A DNA stretch of 64,000 nt. Origin: Isoetes taiwanensis. Its lineage: Eukaryota > Streptophyta > Lycopodiopsida > Isoetales > Isoetaceae. Numbering within the stretch: the first letter of the stretch is position 1; each line of letters begins with the position of its first letter. This document shows, one piece after another, positions 33,604 through 44,319 of the stretch. A program made the translations under genes and the position numbers. Where the stretch lies: positions 10,718,725 to 10,782,724 of the forward strand of contig JAJEKV010000002.1 in the NCBI GenBank assembly GCA_021234155.1, given 5' to 3'. The notes beneath the pieces were generated by a model. The model was not told the DNA's origin. It saw only the letters and a list, made by a program, of their open reading frames with translations, and did no database searches.

Positions 33604-33930
33604 ATGAGCCATAGGATCTATTACATATAATTCCCAAAGGCATGTGCACCGTAGGATATGTGCCAAGCCACGTGAGCCGTAAGATCTCGGATCGACGATC
33701 AGGATCGGATCAACCTGGACGTAGGATTGATTACATATAATTCCCAAAGCCATGTGCACCGTAGGATGTGTCCCAAAGCAACGTGAGCCGTAGGATCTCG
33801 GACCGATGATCAAGATCAGATCAACCTAGACCGTAGGATCGCTTACATATAATCTGAAACAAACTCCCAAGCCATCTGGGCCGTAGGATACGTCCCAAAG
33901 CCACGTGAGCCGTAGGATCTCGGATCAACG
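33604..33930. repeat. Tandem repeat, ~110-120 bp unit (GCCGTAGGATC family)
   Basis: The units start GTGAGCCGTAAGATCTCGG or similar near 33674, 33783 and 33905. They share TTACATATAATTCCCAAAG and CATGTGCACCGTAGGAT. There are about 2.7 copies plus scattered CCGTAGGATC strings. Confidence 0.8.
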
Positions 33931-34011
33931 GCCGAATTCAGGAGGACAAATATAAGAACATATATATGTTATGATATGATATATCATAGGGGAGATATAT
34001 ATGTACACATA

Positions 34012-35331
34012 TCAAGTAAGTGCTCGAGAACCGAGCTGATCTCGGCGATCCATGATCTCTTGAAGGTGTGATTCCAACCTTCGCACCGAGCTCGTGCTCA
34101 TCATCTCATGCAGGGGCTGGCCAGGGCGGACCAGCTCAGCATAGCGTATCCGAATGTCATCATATGCCGGGCAATTCTGAAGGGCGTGGCGTTTGTCTTC
34201 CACAGCTCCAACCTGGCCGAGTTGGCAAAGCCTCTCCTGATGCGGCTCCCCAATCCATCTTCCCGTCTCAATCCAGAGATGGTGTGCACCTGTTGCGGAT
34301 AGAGGCAATGGATCTGCGCTTTTTCATGGGTAGATGAGTGCGCAGGTAGCATTGCGAGCCCCGCCCCAACATGGGATTCATGTGGTCTTGATAATGTGCC
34401 GTCTTGACCTGTTCAAGGGTGCTGGCATCCCATAGCTTGCTAAGGAAGCATGTGTCAAGGTACTGTTTGAGAGTGTGGCGATCTGCCTCCGTTTGCACTT
34501 GGATGCATCTGTGCTCCTGCACATTCCATTTGGCCAGCTACTGAGCTTTCTTTTTTCCCAGTAGGTTTTTAGGTGAGGCCCCATTGCCACAGTGTAAGCG
34601 AGGTTAGGGAGACGAGTATCGTCCATGCTGACCACCTTCTGGAAGTAGGCAATGTGTCTGTCAAGGGCCCCCCTTTGAAGAGGCAAAAAACCTGTTTCCT
34701 GCAATAGTATCTGGTATGGGACTGTGGACTTCACCCCCAGGGCCCGTGCCAAGAAATCTTTATGCGCCTGCTCCAAGTCATTACAAGTGGCGAGGGAAAT
34801 CACCGGGCCCCAGACCTCGACCCCATACAGAAGCACATGTTCTACTAACACCTTGAATAGGTGCGATTGGTGGGCCCAATCATACAGCTCTGCCTTGTGG
34901 CTATTGTTCTGCATTGCATAGAGTGCCTTCCAACCTGCTGTGACTCGCAGCCAAATGGAATTGTCCCAGTTCATGGCCGACGGGAACTCCACCCCTAAAT
35001 ATTTGTAAGCGGACACCACTTCAACATTTTGGCCACGATAAATTAGGGTTGGGGCCATTGGCTGGCGTGCGGAGGATACGAGAACTACCTTGGTCTTGGC
35101 TAAGTTGACGCGCATGTCAATCATCTGGCAAAATGTGTTTAGGGCATCGAGATGGCGTTGCATGTCTGCCTGAATGTGTGCTAGGAGGTCCATATCATCA
35201 GCATAGGTCAGCTGCCTGGTGATCTGGTGTAGGAGTTGAGCCCCATTGCCTCCATTATCAGCGAGCCATCTCTCCAGCTGATCAATATACAGGCCAAATT
35301 TGTAGAGCATGTTGCATGTCTCTGTCATTAC
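34012..35331 (-). pseudogene. Truncated LINE: RT C-terminal half and CCHC tail
   Basis: The minus strand encodes a non-LTR reverse transcriptase from just before the YADD box (LTYADDMDLLA near 35200), through YKYLGVEF and the LLYGVEVWGP thumb region, to a frameshifted C-terminal segment with a degenerate zinc-finger-like KRHALQNCPAY (about 34180). Endonuclease and the fingers/palm start are absent, so the copy is 5'-truncated near 35331, as is usual for LINEs. AT-rich simple sequence (34,000-33,960) follows the 3' side. It is related to the longer LINE at 44.2-48.3 kb and lies in the same orientation. Confidence 0.85.
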
Positions 35332-36287
35332 TCATGTTAGTTCTGTCCTCACTTCTTGTTAATTAACTCAAAAGAATATAGCTTTCTGCATTTTGAAAGA
35401 GATGAAACTCATATTGACTATATAAATCAAATCACATAGAAACCAGTTGCTTTCGGCTAATGCTATGGGTCCCAAGCAACCTAAGCTTATTCCTGCAGCA
35501 ACCCATCTTCGGTGGCAGAAAAGCACCTGTTTATGGTATAGCAAGAAATGTTTTCGGTTTTAATCAATGTTCTTTCGTTTGAATGCAGATAAAGCATACT
35601 TGTCCACCATGAATATTGTCTTCCCATTAGAACATGTTATTTCTCAGAAATTAATATTTGGCAAACATATCACGGCAGTGACATGACTAGAGAATTTGCA
35701 TATAGTCTGTCTATATATTGGGTTGGGTTAGTTTTTATGATGTAACGGTGTAGGTGTCAGACGTTGATGACCTACCATTAAAATAATCTACAAGATCATA
35801 CCTACCAGTGTTCTGCATCATTTGATTGCACTTAAAAGAAAGCCTTACAAACCTTTTTCTCATCTGTTATTACTCAGATTAACTGGTCATGTTGTACAAA
35901 TCTCATATCTGGTGTTTGGATCCATCTTTGAGGTTATACCATGCCATACATATGGCTTCTTTCCATCTTTAGCAAATCTGAAGACTTTTTAGCACGTGAT
36001 GTACGTCTTGTCAAACCTATTTCTTATGTCTGGTGAGCATTTTCTTATTTGTTATTGTTTCTGTTTCTGGTGTAGCATTCAACAAGCATATATTCATATC
36101 GATCTACATTAAAATCCTCAAATTGTGCTCTACTATTTTGGAGGATATGACCATAAAATCAAAAGGAGAAACAAAATTTGGGAAGATCATCAATGATGAG
36201 ATAGAAGTATTGTCTCATTAGATCAAGCATTTGAGAAAAGAAACAAGACACTTCGAAGCCAGAAACAAAACATAACAAATCAATTCA
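35332..36287. other. Intergenic DNA, no gene seen
   Basis: AT-rich. The only plus-strand frame of note (36033-36221) is unassigned. No terminal repeats or RNA genes are recognised. Confidence 0.5.
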
Positions 36288-36480
36288 AAGGAAGGAAGGA
36301 AGGAAGGAAGAAATTTTAACGTCCACGGAACCCAATCGGGTTATGGGACCAGAACAAACAAAGGGGGCATAAGCCCTAACAGAACAGAGGGCCGAAGCCC
36401 AAAAAACAGAACATGGGGTCTAAGCCCCGTTACAACACACAAATAAAGGAAACTGAACCAACCCAAAAAACAGGGAGCCC
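36288..36480 (-). repeat. Probable truncated LINE 3' end with (TTCC)n tail
   Basis: On the minus strand a GC-rich stretch with stem-like pairs (GGGGCTTAGACCCC, GGGCTTCGGCCC, AGGGCTTATGCCCCC) runs into a (CTTC)5-6 simple repeat at 36288-36310. Plant LINEs often end in such short hairpins and a simple-repeat tail. No coding part remains, so this is inference from structure. Confidence 0.4.
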
Positions 36481-36867
36481 GTGGCTATGCCAAAACTGAT
36501 CCGGCAAGAAAGCAGAGCTCAGAAAGGCTCGAAAAGAAGGGGTTCATCCATCGCAGGTAAGGAAAGTACAATCAAGAATGTGCTTTTGCCTCCGGTGCCT
36601 CTAAAAGATCTTGTATTGAGGGGTTTAGTTGTAGAATTATGTTTCAATCCTTATATAGAGAGATTGAATTGTAGATTTGGGGCACTAGGCCTTGTTGTGG
36701 TGATTCTAGTGGAGCTTGCTACTGGCAAAAGCTTTCTTAGGTATCATGAAGGAGTTGTTCTGGCGTCCAAATTTACGCTATATTGGCTTCTGTTGCTCTG
36801 TTTGTCAAGTTTGAGAAGGAAAGGAAGAGCATTTGGCCCCAAAATTGAGTATGTTCTTAACATGTAA
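36481..36867 (+). CDS. Orphan ORF with LHC-like transmembrane motif, possible gene fragment
   Basis: A 128-codon frame encodes a basic N-terminus followed by ERLNCRFGALGLVVVILVEL and ATGKSFL, then a second hydrophobic segment (FTLYWLLLLCLSSL) and a basic tail. E-x2-N-x-R-x-x-x2-G-(hydrophobic)-E-x-x-TG is the pattern of the chlorophyll-binding helix in LHC-like proteins (ELIP, SEP, OHP, LIL3). The usual NGR is NCR here, and the Ala after Phe is Gly. No plastid transit peptide is convincing and no flanking exons were found. It may be one exon of a stress-enhanced-protein-like gene or a decayed fragment. Confidence 0.35.
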   Translation: MAMPKLIRQESRAQKGSKRRGSSIAGKESTIKNVLLPPVPLKDLVLRGLVVELCFNPYIERLNCRFGALGLVVVILVELATGKSFLRYHEGVVLASKFTLYWLLLLCLSSLRRKGRAFGPKIEYVLNM

Positions 36868-39800
36868 ATTGACAGTTATTTTTCAGTCATTTGGACGCCC
36901 AGACAAGGCCTAGACTAGACTATTCCTTGTCGCATATCCCTTCTGCTCTTTCTTTGGTAACTTTATAAACTGCATTCGTTCTGTCAGGGCTTTAAATAAC
37001 AAGTTATGCAAGGAAGCTGAATTACACGAGACACTTGAAATCATATGATTTCAAGTGCAAAATATTCTGCTTTTTAGAGATATGGTTATCATCCTCTGCA
37101 ACAAGGTTGCTGTAAAAAAGATTTGCAATCTGGCAGACAAATGTAGCTTCTTGCTTGCCAGTTTAATCCCCGTACTGTTCTTGTGCTTGCTGACCATCTT
37201 ATCCGCTTGTCATATAATAAGATGTTTGTTATGCAGCTTAAACTAGTATGCCCAAAAATAACACTGCCTAAAAATGATTTACCCAAAATGATCTAGGGCA
37301 AAATGATAATTTGCCTATATATGATATTGCCTATGCGATATGATATTGCTAGAAATGATAGTTTAAACTCTAATGAGCTTTGAACCGGCTGGTCTTTCAA
37401 ATCGGCTAACCGTTGTGCAAAGGTATAGTGCAAGATAAATATCATTACAGCCTACTGTAGCAGAAATAGGGTGTGCATTAAAGACGTCTTGGCATTGGTC
37501 TATTGGTAGTCCCAGTCTACAAGCTGCATAAGAGGAGTTTAGAGTCGAGCGCATGGAGTAAGTTAGGCTGATATAGTGAGGATTTTGAAGTAGATCAACT
37601 GTGACGAGCCTGCCGAGTTGACCCTCCTGGCAACTCGGGATCTCGTCTAAACTTGCACTAATTCTAGGTTGATAGTATTGGTGAAGAATTGAATCTTCTA
37701 ACTCATAGTAATAATCAGAGATCAACCATATTATCCATTATCAAATACAATAATATTCAGAGAAAACACTATCATCAATACATTCACAAGATCAAGCTGA
37801 GCAATTTAACACAAGAGCTTCTCCTCTAGAACTCAATCACGATCCCTGGCTACACTGCTGCCGCTAGCTTGACCACTGCTTGCTAATCCACTGCACAATG
37901 CACTCAAAGGGGTTAGTCCTCGTGACTAAGTGGGGATCCCATAGCTGCCTCTGCATGCATAAAACATCTTGAAAGTCTTGGATAACAAACATAAACAACT
38001 CAAAGACGCAAGAACCTATGGTGCAATGCTAGACAATGACAACAGAGAAAACAACATAAACATCAATAGCAAAGAACATAACCAAAGTACCAAACCATCA
38101 TAAACAAACTCCAGGACAATGGGTAGCTCAGCCAGCCTACATACAGGCCCCGTTAGCAGGATAACGCTCAGCCAGCTTACATTCCAAGCCCTGTAGCGAG
38201 GTGGTGGGGTAAAACCTCGTATGCGCATACCCTCTCAGCCCACGTCTGGCACTGGAGGACCTCTTACCATGGGAGTTCACAAGAGTTGACTGACGTAGCA
38301 ATCCCGGCCAGGAGAACTAACGCCCGGTGTCACAGAGCACAAATACATAGAACATAGAAACATGAGTCATGCCGGAGCAACCCAGGCCACCGAACCTGGA
38401 AGTCCGACCCCGGAGGTTCCAAGTACATACATAATATCAAGAACAACAGTTGGAACAATTCAAAGACCATGACGTGTGTTTATTAGAGAATTTACTATAA
38501 TGTGCCTAGATCATACTCTTAGCCCTTGTCGAGGTTGCCCATACAACCTAATCATGCCGAAGTAGCTAGATCGATGATGAAAACCCTGATGACAACTCAA
38601 ATATTGTTGTAGCGTGCTCAAACCACCCTTGTAAGGTTGATGCAGTACTCGCTTCATCATATTATTTACTTAAGCTCCCTTAGGTATGGTTCCAATGTTT
38701 TAATATTTAAAATTCCACTTCTTAGCTAATGAATTAATTGCGCATTCAGACTGGCGCCTCCAACTTACACTTTTCCTGCTTAAAAATCCATGGGTCCCCT
38801 GACCGCAACTGCCTGGAACTTCCGTCAAGCAGCTCCCAGGCAAGCCCCATCTCTAGGAGCAAGCCGGTACAATTAACTTATAGTTATCTAATTACAAATT
38901 ACACATTTATTCATTCTTAATGTTATTCTTACTACTCATAATTATTCTTCCCAATCTTCCTGCTCGGATCTCTTCTGCCGGCTAAATCCTTCCTTTGCCT
39001 TAAGCCAAAATGCAAGCCAACTATTTCCATGGTTATTTAGCTTTTTAATTTAGCATCCAAAGAATTTGACAAGACAACAAAGTGACATCTCCAAATATAA
39101 ACAACAAGAAAAACAGAAACGAAAACCAAAAAGTTACAAGAACAAAAAGAATACAGACTTCTGCCTCTTTGGGCTCTGATTTTGGCATCGATGCACCTTC
39201 TAGCTATGACCCACAACCAAATCGATCTGCTCCAGGCCCAAATCGACCTGATTTAGCTGATTTTGAAGCATTTTGGCCAGTTGGGTCGCTTCCCGAGCTT
39301 TTCTAAATCTGTAACACGGTTTCGCTAACCCTTAATTTCCCCAACAACACCTTAATCTTCAATTTCGGGCCCTTTTTATGCTGCTGCAGGCCACTTCCAA
39401 GAGTCTCTCAGGTCGGATTAACGTGGCCTCAATTCAATTTGATTCCACAAGGTTTCATTCAAGCCACTTTACCCTCAGGGCAAATCCTCTGTGCACAACA
39501 CCTTATTTTTTTTGCTTTGTTTTTTCTAAGTGATTAAAACCTTTTTTCCCAACTAATATTTTATAAAATCATAAAGCATTTGCTAATCGTCCTTTGCTTC
39601 CTCTTTTTTGCTTTCCTTTTTGCCAATGGTTCTGCTTTTGGCGTAAAAATCTATTTTTGAATAAAATATTTTTTTCCCAATCAAAATTTTATAAAAAGCA
39701 TTTGCCCATCTAATCTGGTGTCATTGACAGGTATTGACGAAAGTAAAAGGTAATCTGAAATCAGTTCTTTTAATCCATTCTTAATCGATGGCAATTCTGA

Positions 39801-40468
39801 AATCAGTTCTATTTAGATAGGCAATCTCAATCGATTCTTAATGGATGGGCATTCATTCTACGTGGAGCTGGCTCTTCTGTGCAATTTATTCAATTGATCC
39901 TTGAATTTCGATAGGCAGCAATAGAGATCCAGTAATGGAAGAAATCAAACACACCTTTGGTAGAATCCGTTCCTACTTCTGTTCTTGATCAGGAATCCTG
40001 TCGACGTCCTTGATCAGAAATCCGGTTCTGCTACTGTTCTTTGCCGCTTCCAACTACAAGCTTCTTGATTTTATAAATGGATTGGCGCCATGCTTCTTGT
40101 GCTTTTATAAATGTATTGGCGCCATTTCTTTTGATGGTCTATGGGCGGTGGAGTATCCTTGATTACTGGCAACAGCCGCATCAGGGGTGTCCAGAAGGTA
40201 CTACCCCGTTCTATTCAATTAAATTGAAATGCAACCCATCATTCTAATTCAAGTAGTGTTTTTAGATAAAGGGAATTTAGAAAACCACATTGATGTAACA
40301 ATTTGTTTCTTGTTTACAACAACAGCATCATTTTAACTCCTTCAGATTTTCCTGCCACTTCAGTAATTTAGTCCCAACTAATGTGTTAATTTCCTGGCTA
40401 CAGGGTAATAAATAATCGAACAATACTGGCATAAAAATCACCACCTTATGTTTTGTTACCTTTTTTTT
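36868..40468. other. Long intergenic stretch, no supported gene
   Basis: The region has only short frames on both strands without family motifs. Between about 38,000 and 38,450 the DNA is GC-richer and reads like a dispersed repeat or solo LTR (minus strand), but I found no paired terminal motif. Near 39,640-39,850 the string TCTGAAATCAGTTCT and CAATCGATTCTTAA-like strings recur, and TATTGGCGCCAT is duplicated near 40,080 and 40,115. Confidence 0.4.
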
Positions 40469-42928
40469 TTACAATTTCTTGCACAAGAACGATAACGTAA
40501 ATTCCTCTGAAATCGTACAGGACTTAGAAAAGTAAGTGCTGTTGAGAACCAAATGCTCTATCACTGCCTTGATTTCACCTTCCAGCATAAATATGTCTTC
40601 AGCGTCATGCTCTTTAGCCCAAACTTGGGCACTCCTAACAAGCAAATCATTTATGTCAAATAATAAGCCCAAAACGTATAGATTATTACACACGGTCTGA
40701 AGACATGAGCCATCAGATATTAATATGATAAGAAGCATGACGTGCAACCTTGTGCATGTAGAATTGCAATGCCTTTATTTCAGACGATATGCCATTTGGA
40801 TCTAAAGTAACAGATGGTATTTCACAAAAGAAAGGTATGCAATCTGCTAGAAATTGATCTTCCACTTCAACCATTTCTTTGTATGCTTCTCCAATATTCA
40901 AGATAAGCAGTTATTACACACTTTTTGCTTCCATAAGGATAGATAAAGCTACTAAGATGCTTACCTCGCTTCCTTTTCATCTCCCAGATCACAATGTTTA
41001 AACATAACCTTTAGCACAGACTCCAAAGTAGTCCGTCCTTTCGCATCTTGATCATTTTCCTCATTTTGCAGTCTCTGCAAATGCTGTTTAGATCTATCAC
41101 ATTGAGGTCCATCAGACAGCCCAACACATATCCAGGTGTCCTCATTGAGAAGTACCATCTGCAAGACTGGCATCCGAGATGCTACATCGTAAATAATAAA
41201 ACGATAAGATGAATTATTGTGCATGTGCTCTTGCAATTCTGATGCAAAGTCCATTTGAAATTGCTCCCTGCTCTGCTCCCTGTTAAGGACAACAATGTAA
41301 AGTTGAGGCCCATGTTACTATCTTATTATTGAAAAATATGAAAAACATAGTATTAACAAATAAACTTGCAGCAGCTACCTGGAAGGGGTGCCAGTGGCAG
41401 AAATACACCGATGGAACAAATGCACGCCTTCTATGGTGAAGTCTTCTGCATACGCGCCAAGCAATGTGGAGCATGAATAACAGTAGAGTGAATGCCATTT
41501 TCCAGTGCGAAGAGGTTTTTTGGGTCCCCTAATGAAGTCAGCCTGGTCTTCCATCCCTGGACGTGCCTGTTTCAGATGATTCACTGCTCCAGCAGGTGCT
41601 TGCTTGCTGATAGTTCTAAGTTCTTCATTCATTTGCAAAAGTTGTGCAGAACAGCATGAAGCTTCTGAAATCCCATGCCTATCGGAATTTGTAACACAAT
41701 TAGGGATGAGTTGCTTCCGATTTATATTAGGCAGCGCACCGGCATTGCATACATCAGAAAATGATGTATCATGAACCAGTTTTTCAACTACATTGAGATT
41801 TTCGTTATTTGATGTGAACTCCTTGGTGCATTCAGAAACCTGCAACCCCTCTTTCAGTCCACGATCATCATTCGAGTTACGGATGGTTTTTTGATGTCCC
41901 AAACTTGTCACAACATCAGTGGAGTGAAGAATTGCTGTTTTGCAACCAACTAAAAGTTTGCCCTTAGAAGGCATTGTAATCTCTTGAAAACGGCTAACAA
42001 GAACTTCAGAGCATGAACCAAAAGAGCAACAACAGTTTCCAAACCAGTGGTCTGCGACATCTCTCCAATCAACTGATGGCAGCTCAAAAACATCCGTAGA
42101 CCTGACAGCTACACATGCTCATATCAGTATAAAACACGATGAGCATTAGTTTAATCAAGACACTAAATTTTCCTACGTTCAAAGGCCACCCACCAAATTA
42201 TACTAAAGAGTTTTGTAGTTGTCTGTATAGATTTTGCACCTGAAAGCCTCTGTTGTAATCTTTGCTGAGCAAGATCTGCAGTACAATGAGAACTCAGCAG
42301 CATCTGTATATAGAAAGTGCAAGTAGGTTAAAATCAGGTCACTAAAAATTAGCATGTAATTTCCGTTAATTTAATCAGTGTGACATGCTTCATAAGCAAG
42401 AATGATATTGCAAAATCCCGAGGACATAAAAACGCATTTAAACCAAATGTGCACGACTGACTAATTGATCAAGCCTATAGTTAGTTTTGCAAACCAAACA
42501 TCAAGTCCTTGTGAGACTAATATTTAGACAAAAAGAAAGAAACCTGTTTTCACAGTCTGTATAAAGCCCAATTCGTCCTGCTTCTTGTTGCCCCGGCCGA
42601 AAAATGAAAGTGCAGCAAGCCCAGAAGCAGCCATGGGGAGCAGGGCAAGCTTCACCTCCAAAAAATCTACATGAGCATGGCATTGGATTGGAGCCAAGAA
42701 ATTGAGGGCGCAGAGGGGCAAAGGAACAAGCACGCAAACTCTCTTTTCTTCTTCGTCCATTGAATATTGCCATTCACAAATGAGATGGGTTGGGGGGGCC
42801 TGAAATTGAGCATTCAGGCCCAGGCAAGTGTGCCCAGGCAAAACGGCAGGATTAACAAGGGAAAGACGCAGGCAGTTCAGGTTCAGTAGAGCTTCATACG
42901 AATAGCGCCATCGATTCAGCTCCTCCAT
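40469..42928 (-). CDS. UBE3D-like E2-binding HECT_2 ubiquitin ligase, five exons (550 aa)
   Basis: The exons are 42544-42928, 42240-42303, 41379-42101, 40965-41279 and 40469-40634. All junctions are GT..AG, phases agree, and the total is 1653 nt including the stop. The product matches the family that binds E2 ubiquitin-conjugating enzymes (HECT_2; human UBE3D, plant homologues). Signature pieces are an N-terminal beta-rich region ending KLALLPMAA, LYCRSCSAKI (about residue 136), ELPSVDWRDVADHWFGNCCC (about 152-171), WHSLYCYSCSTLLG (about 353) and a C-terminal SSYRFIIYDVASRMPVLQMV-type sheet. The Cys pairs are those conserved in the family. The frame at 40713-40901 falls in intron 4 and cannot be spliced in frame. 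A telo-box lies just before the start codon. The gene looks intact and is probably a housekeeping gene. Confidence 0.85.
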
Positions 42929-42934
42929 CTCACT

Positions 42935-42950
42935 AAACCCTAAACCCTAA
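42935..42950 (-). promoter_or_regulatory. Double telo-box in the 5' leader of the UBE3D-like gene
   Basis: AAACCCTAAACCCTAA (plus-strand reading) lies 6 bp upstream of the start codon. Telo-boxes are common in leaders and promoters of plant growth-related and housekeeping genes. Confidence 0.6.
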
Positions 42951-43426
42951 AGTGTGAACTTTTAAAGATTTTGAACTTCGTAACTAGGCTAGTAAAGGAG
43001 GTGCCCCAGGCTTCGAAAAACATTTCGGTGGCTCGAGAGTGAGAGTGTGTTTTCATGGTTTTTATAGAAAATGGGTTTGTTTAAGTTTGATCACTACTTG
43101 GGTTGCTTGTTCTTTGTTATAGAGGTTAATAGATAATGTGCTTTGCATTGGTTGTATGGTGTTGCGAGTGCATGACATTTTTGGAGACATCACACATGTT
43201 GCATAAGTCCGCAGGTGAGCCATCTTTTGTATACATGCTAATCAAGTCCTAACAGAATTCCTCAGAACATGTCTGGAGGGACTAGAATGAAATCTGATGA
43301 AGGAACTAGAATGAAATTTGATGTTGCGAATATTTGGCACAATTTCCAAGGTACAATATATCTTGATCTAATACAAGAAACAAAAAGAAAGGATTAGCAA
43401 CCAGATGAAATACACTCACCAAATGA
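42951..43426. other. Upstream region of the UBE3D-like gene
   Basis: No coding region is present. It holds the presumed promoter of the minus-strand gene. It also lies where the next starch synthase exon would be expected if the fragment at 43427 were complete, but no such exon is visible. Confidence 0.4.
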
Positions 43427-43725
43427 GAAAGTGGTTCATCATATATAAGCCAAAGCTTTGCCTTGTCACCATGCGAAATTTGGTTGGCAAGATTGACAAG
43501 CTCATTTTGAATACGTGGATCGGGAGCAGATCCAAGAAGAACCACCTACATACTAGCCATGGCACATATAAAATGAAAACTCAAACTCTTGTTTTTTCCA
43601 GCTGAGGTAAGCCAGAAATTACCTGGCTACTACAATTGATTGTCCTCCAAATGGCATGCTTAATAAAGTGAATTCCCATCTGTGTTGTTAAACGAGTAAT
43701 AATACCTACCAAAGGCCTAACTGCT
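43427..43725 (-). pseudogene. Orphan two-exon fragment of a starch synthase (SSIII/IV-like GT5)
   Basis: The minus-strand exon near 43621-43722 reads RPLVGIITRLTTQMGIHFIK and HAIWRTINCSSQ, then a GT donor. An exon at 43427-43541 follows, with an AG acceptor before VVLLGSAPDPRIQNELVNLA and ending YDEPLSHL before GTGAGT. Both are the GT-B C-terminal domain of soluble starch synthases, which extend glucan chains from ADP-glucose in plastids. Expected flanking exons (the FEPCGLTQL loop downstream, the KTGG-containing half upstream) are absent. A frameshift near 43722 separates an LGLKQ-like stretch. Substitutions such as TTQM for the usual TPQK support decay. It is a captured or relict gene fragment. 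Confidence 0.75.
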
Positions 43726-43984
43726 GTTTAAGACCCAAGCGCCATTGTAACTCTTGTTTCGTTAACTTGGTCTGCTGACATGCCTACAGGCCTTTTTGGG
43801 TTTATAGATAACTTGTAGAAGGAAATCCACATGCAGGTGTGCTGCAAGCACGACTGCGTCCTCCTGCAAAGAAAGGCACGAGTAAGACAAGACCCTGGGC
43901 CCACTAGCAGCAAAGACTATCAACTCTCAATAGCCGACCAGGCTTCGATGCCAACACAATAAAACCATGCTAGACCAAGCATGA

Positions 43985-44110
43985 ACATAAGCCGCCAAGG
44001 CTCTAAAACCGTTAAACAACCACCAAGGCCTCAAACCCTAAACCAACCACCAAGGCTTTAAACCGTAAAAAGCCACCAAGGCTCCATAACCAATAGCCTC
44101 ATATTAATAT
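43985..44110. repeat. Short tandem repeat CCACCAAGGCT..AAACC
   Basis: Four to five copies of a 20-28 bp unit (GCCGCCAAGGCTCTAAAACC, ACCACCAAGGCCTCAAACC and so on) lie in a row. Confidence 0.75.
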
Positions 44111-44319
44111 ATAAGCCATCCATGCTCCATAACTATAGCCAATATAGCAGGTCATACTGTCAAGGTGAAACAGGATAAACTGGAGCAACTGGCTTTTGTA
44201 TCAGCAGAAAAGTGGAAAAGATTGATTGATTGATTGATTGATGTCACGCCGTTTGAAGACCCTCAGGTCCATTTGGCGACAAAAACTAGTACATTGTATC
44301 AAAAATTGGACAAATTAAA

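Noticed and set aside
38000-38450. Solo LTR between the LHC-like ORF and the UBE3D-like gene
   Set aside because: Composition suggests a dispersed repeat, but I found no TG..CA ends with a flanking duplication.
40713-40901. Extra exon of the UBE3D-like gene
   Set aside because: No acceptor in the required phase precedes it, while exon 4 splices directly and in frame to 40634. It is treated as intron sequence.
43728-43913. Minus ORF as an upstream starch synthase exon
   Set aside because: Apart from a few residues near its end (in a different frame) it shows no starch synthase motif; only the two exons at 43427-43725 are supported.
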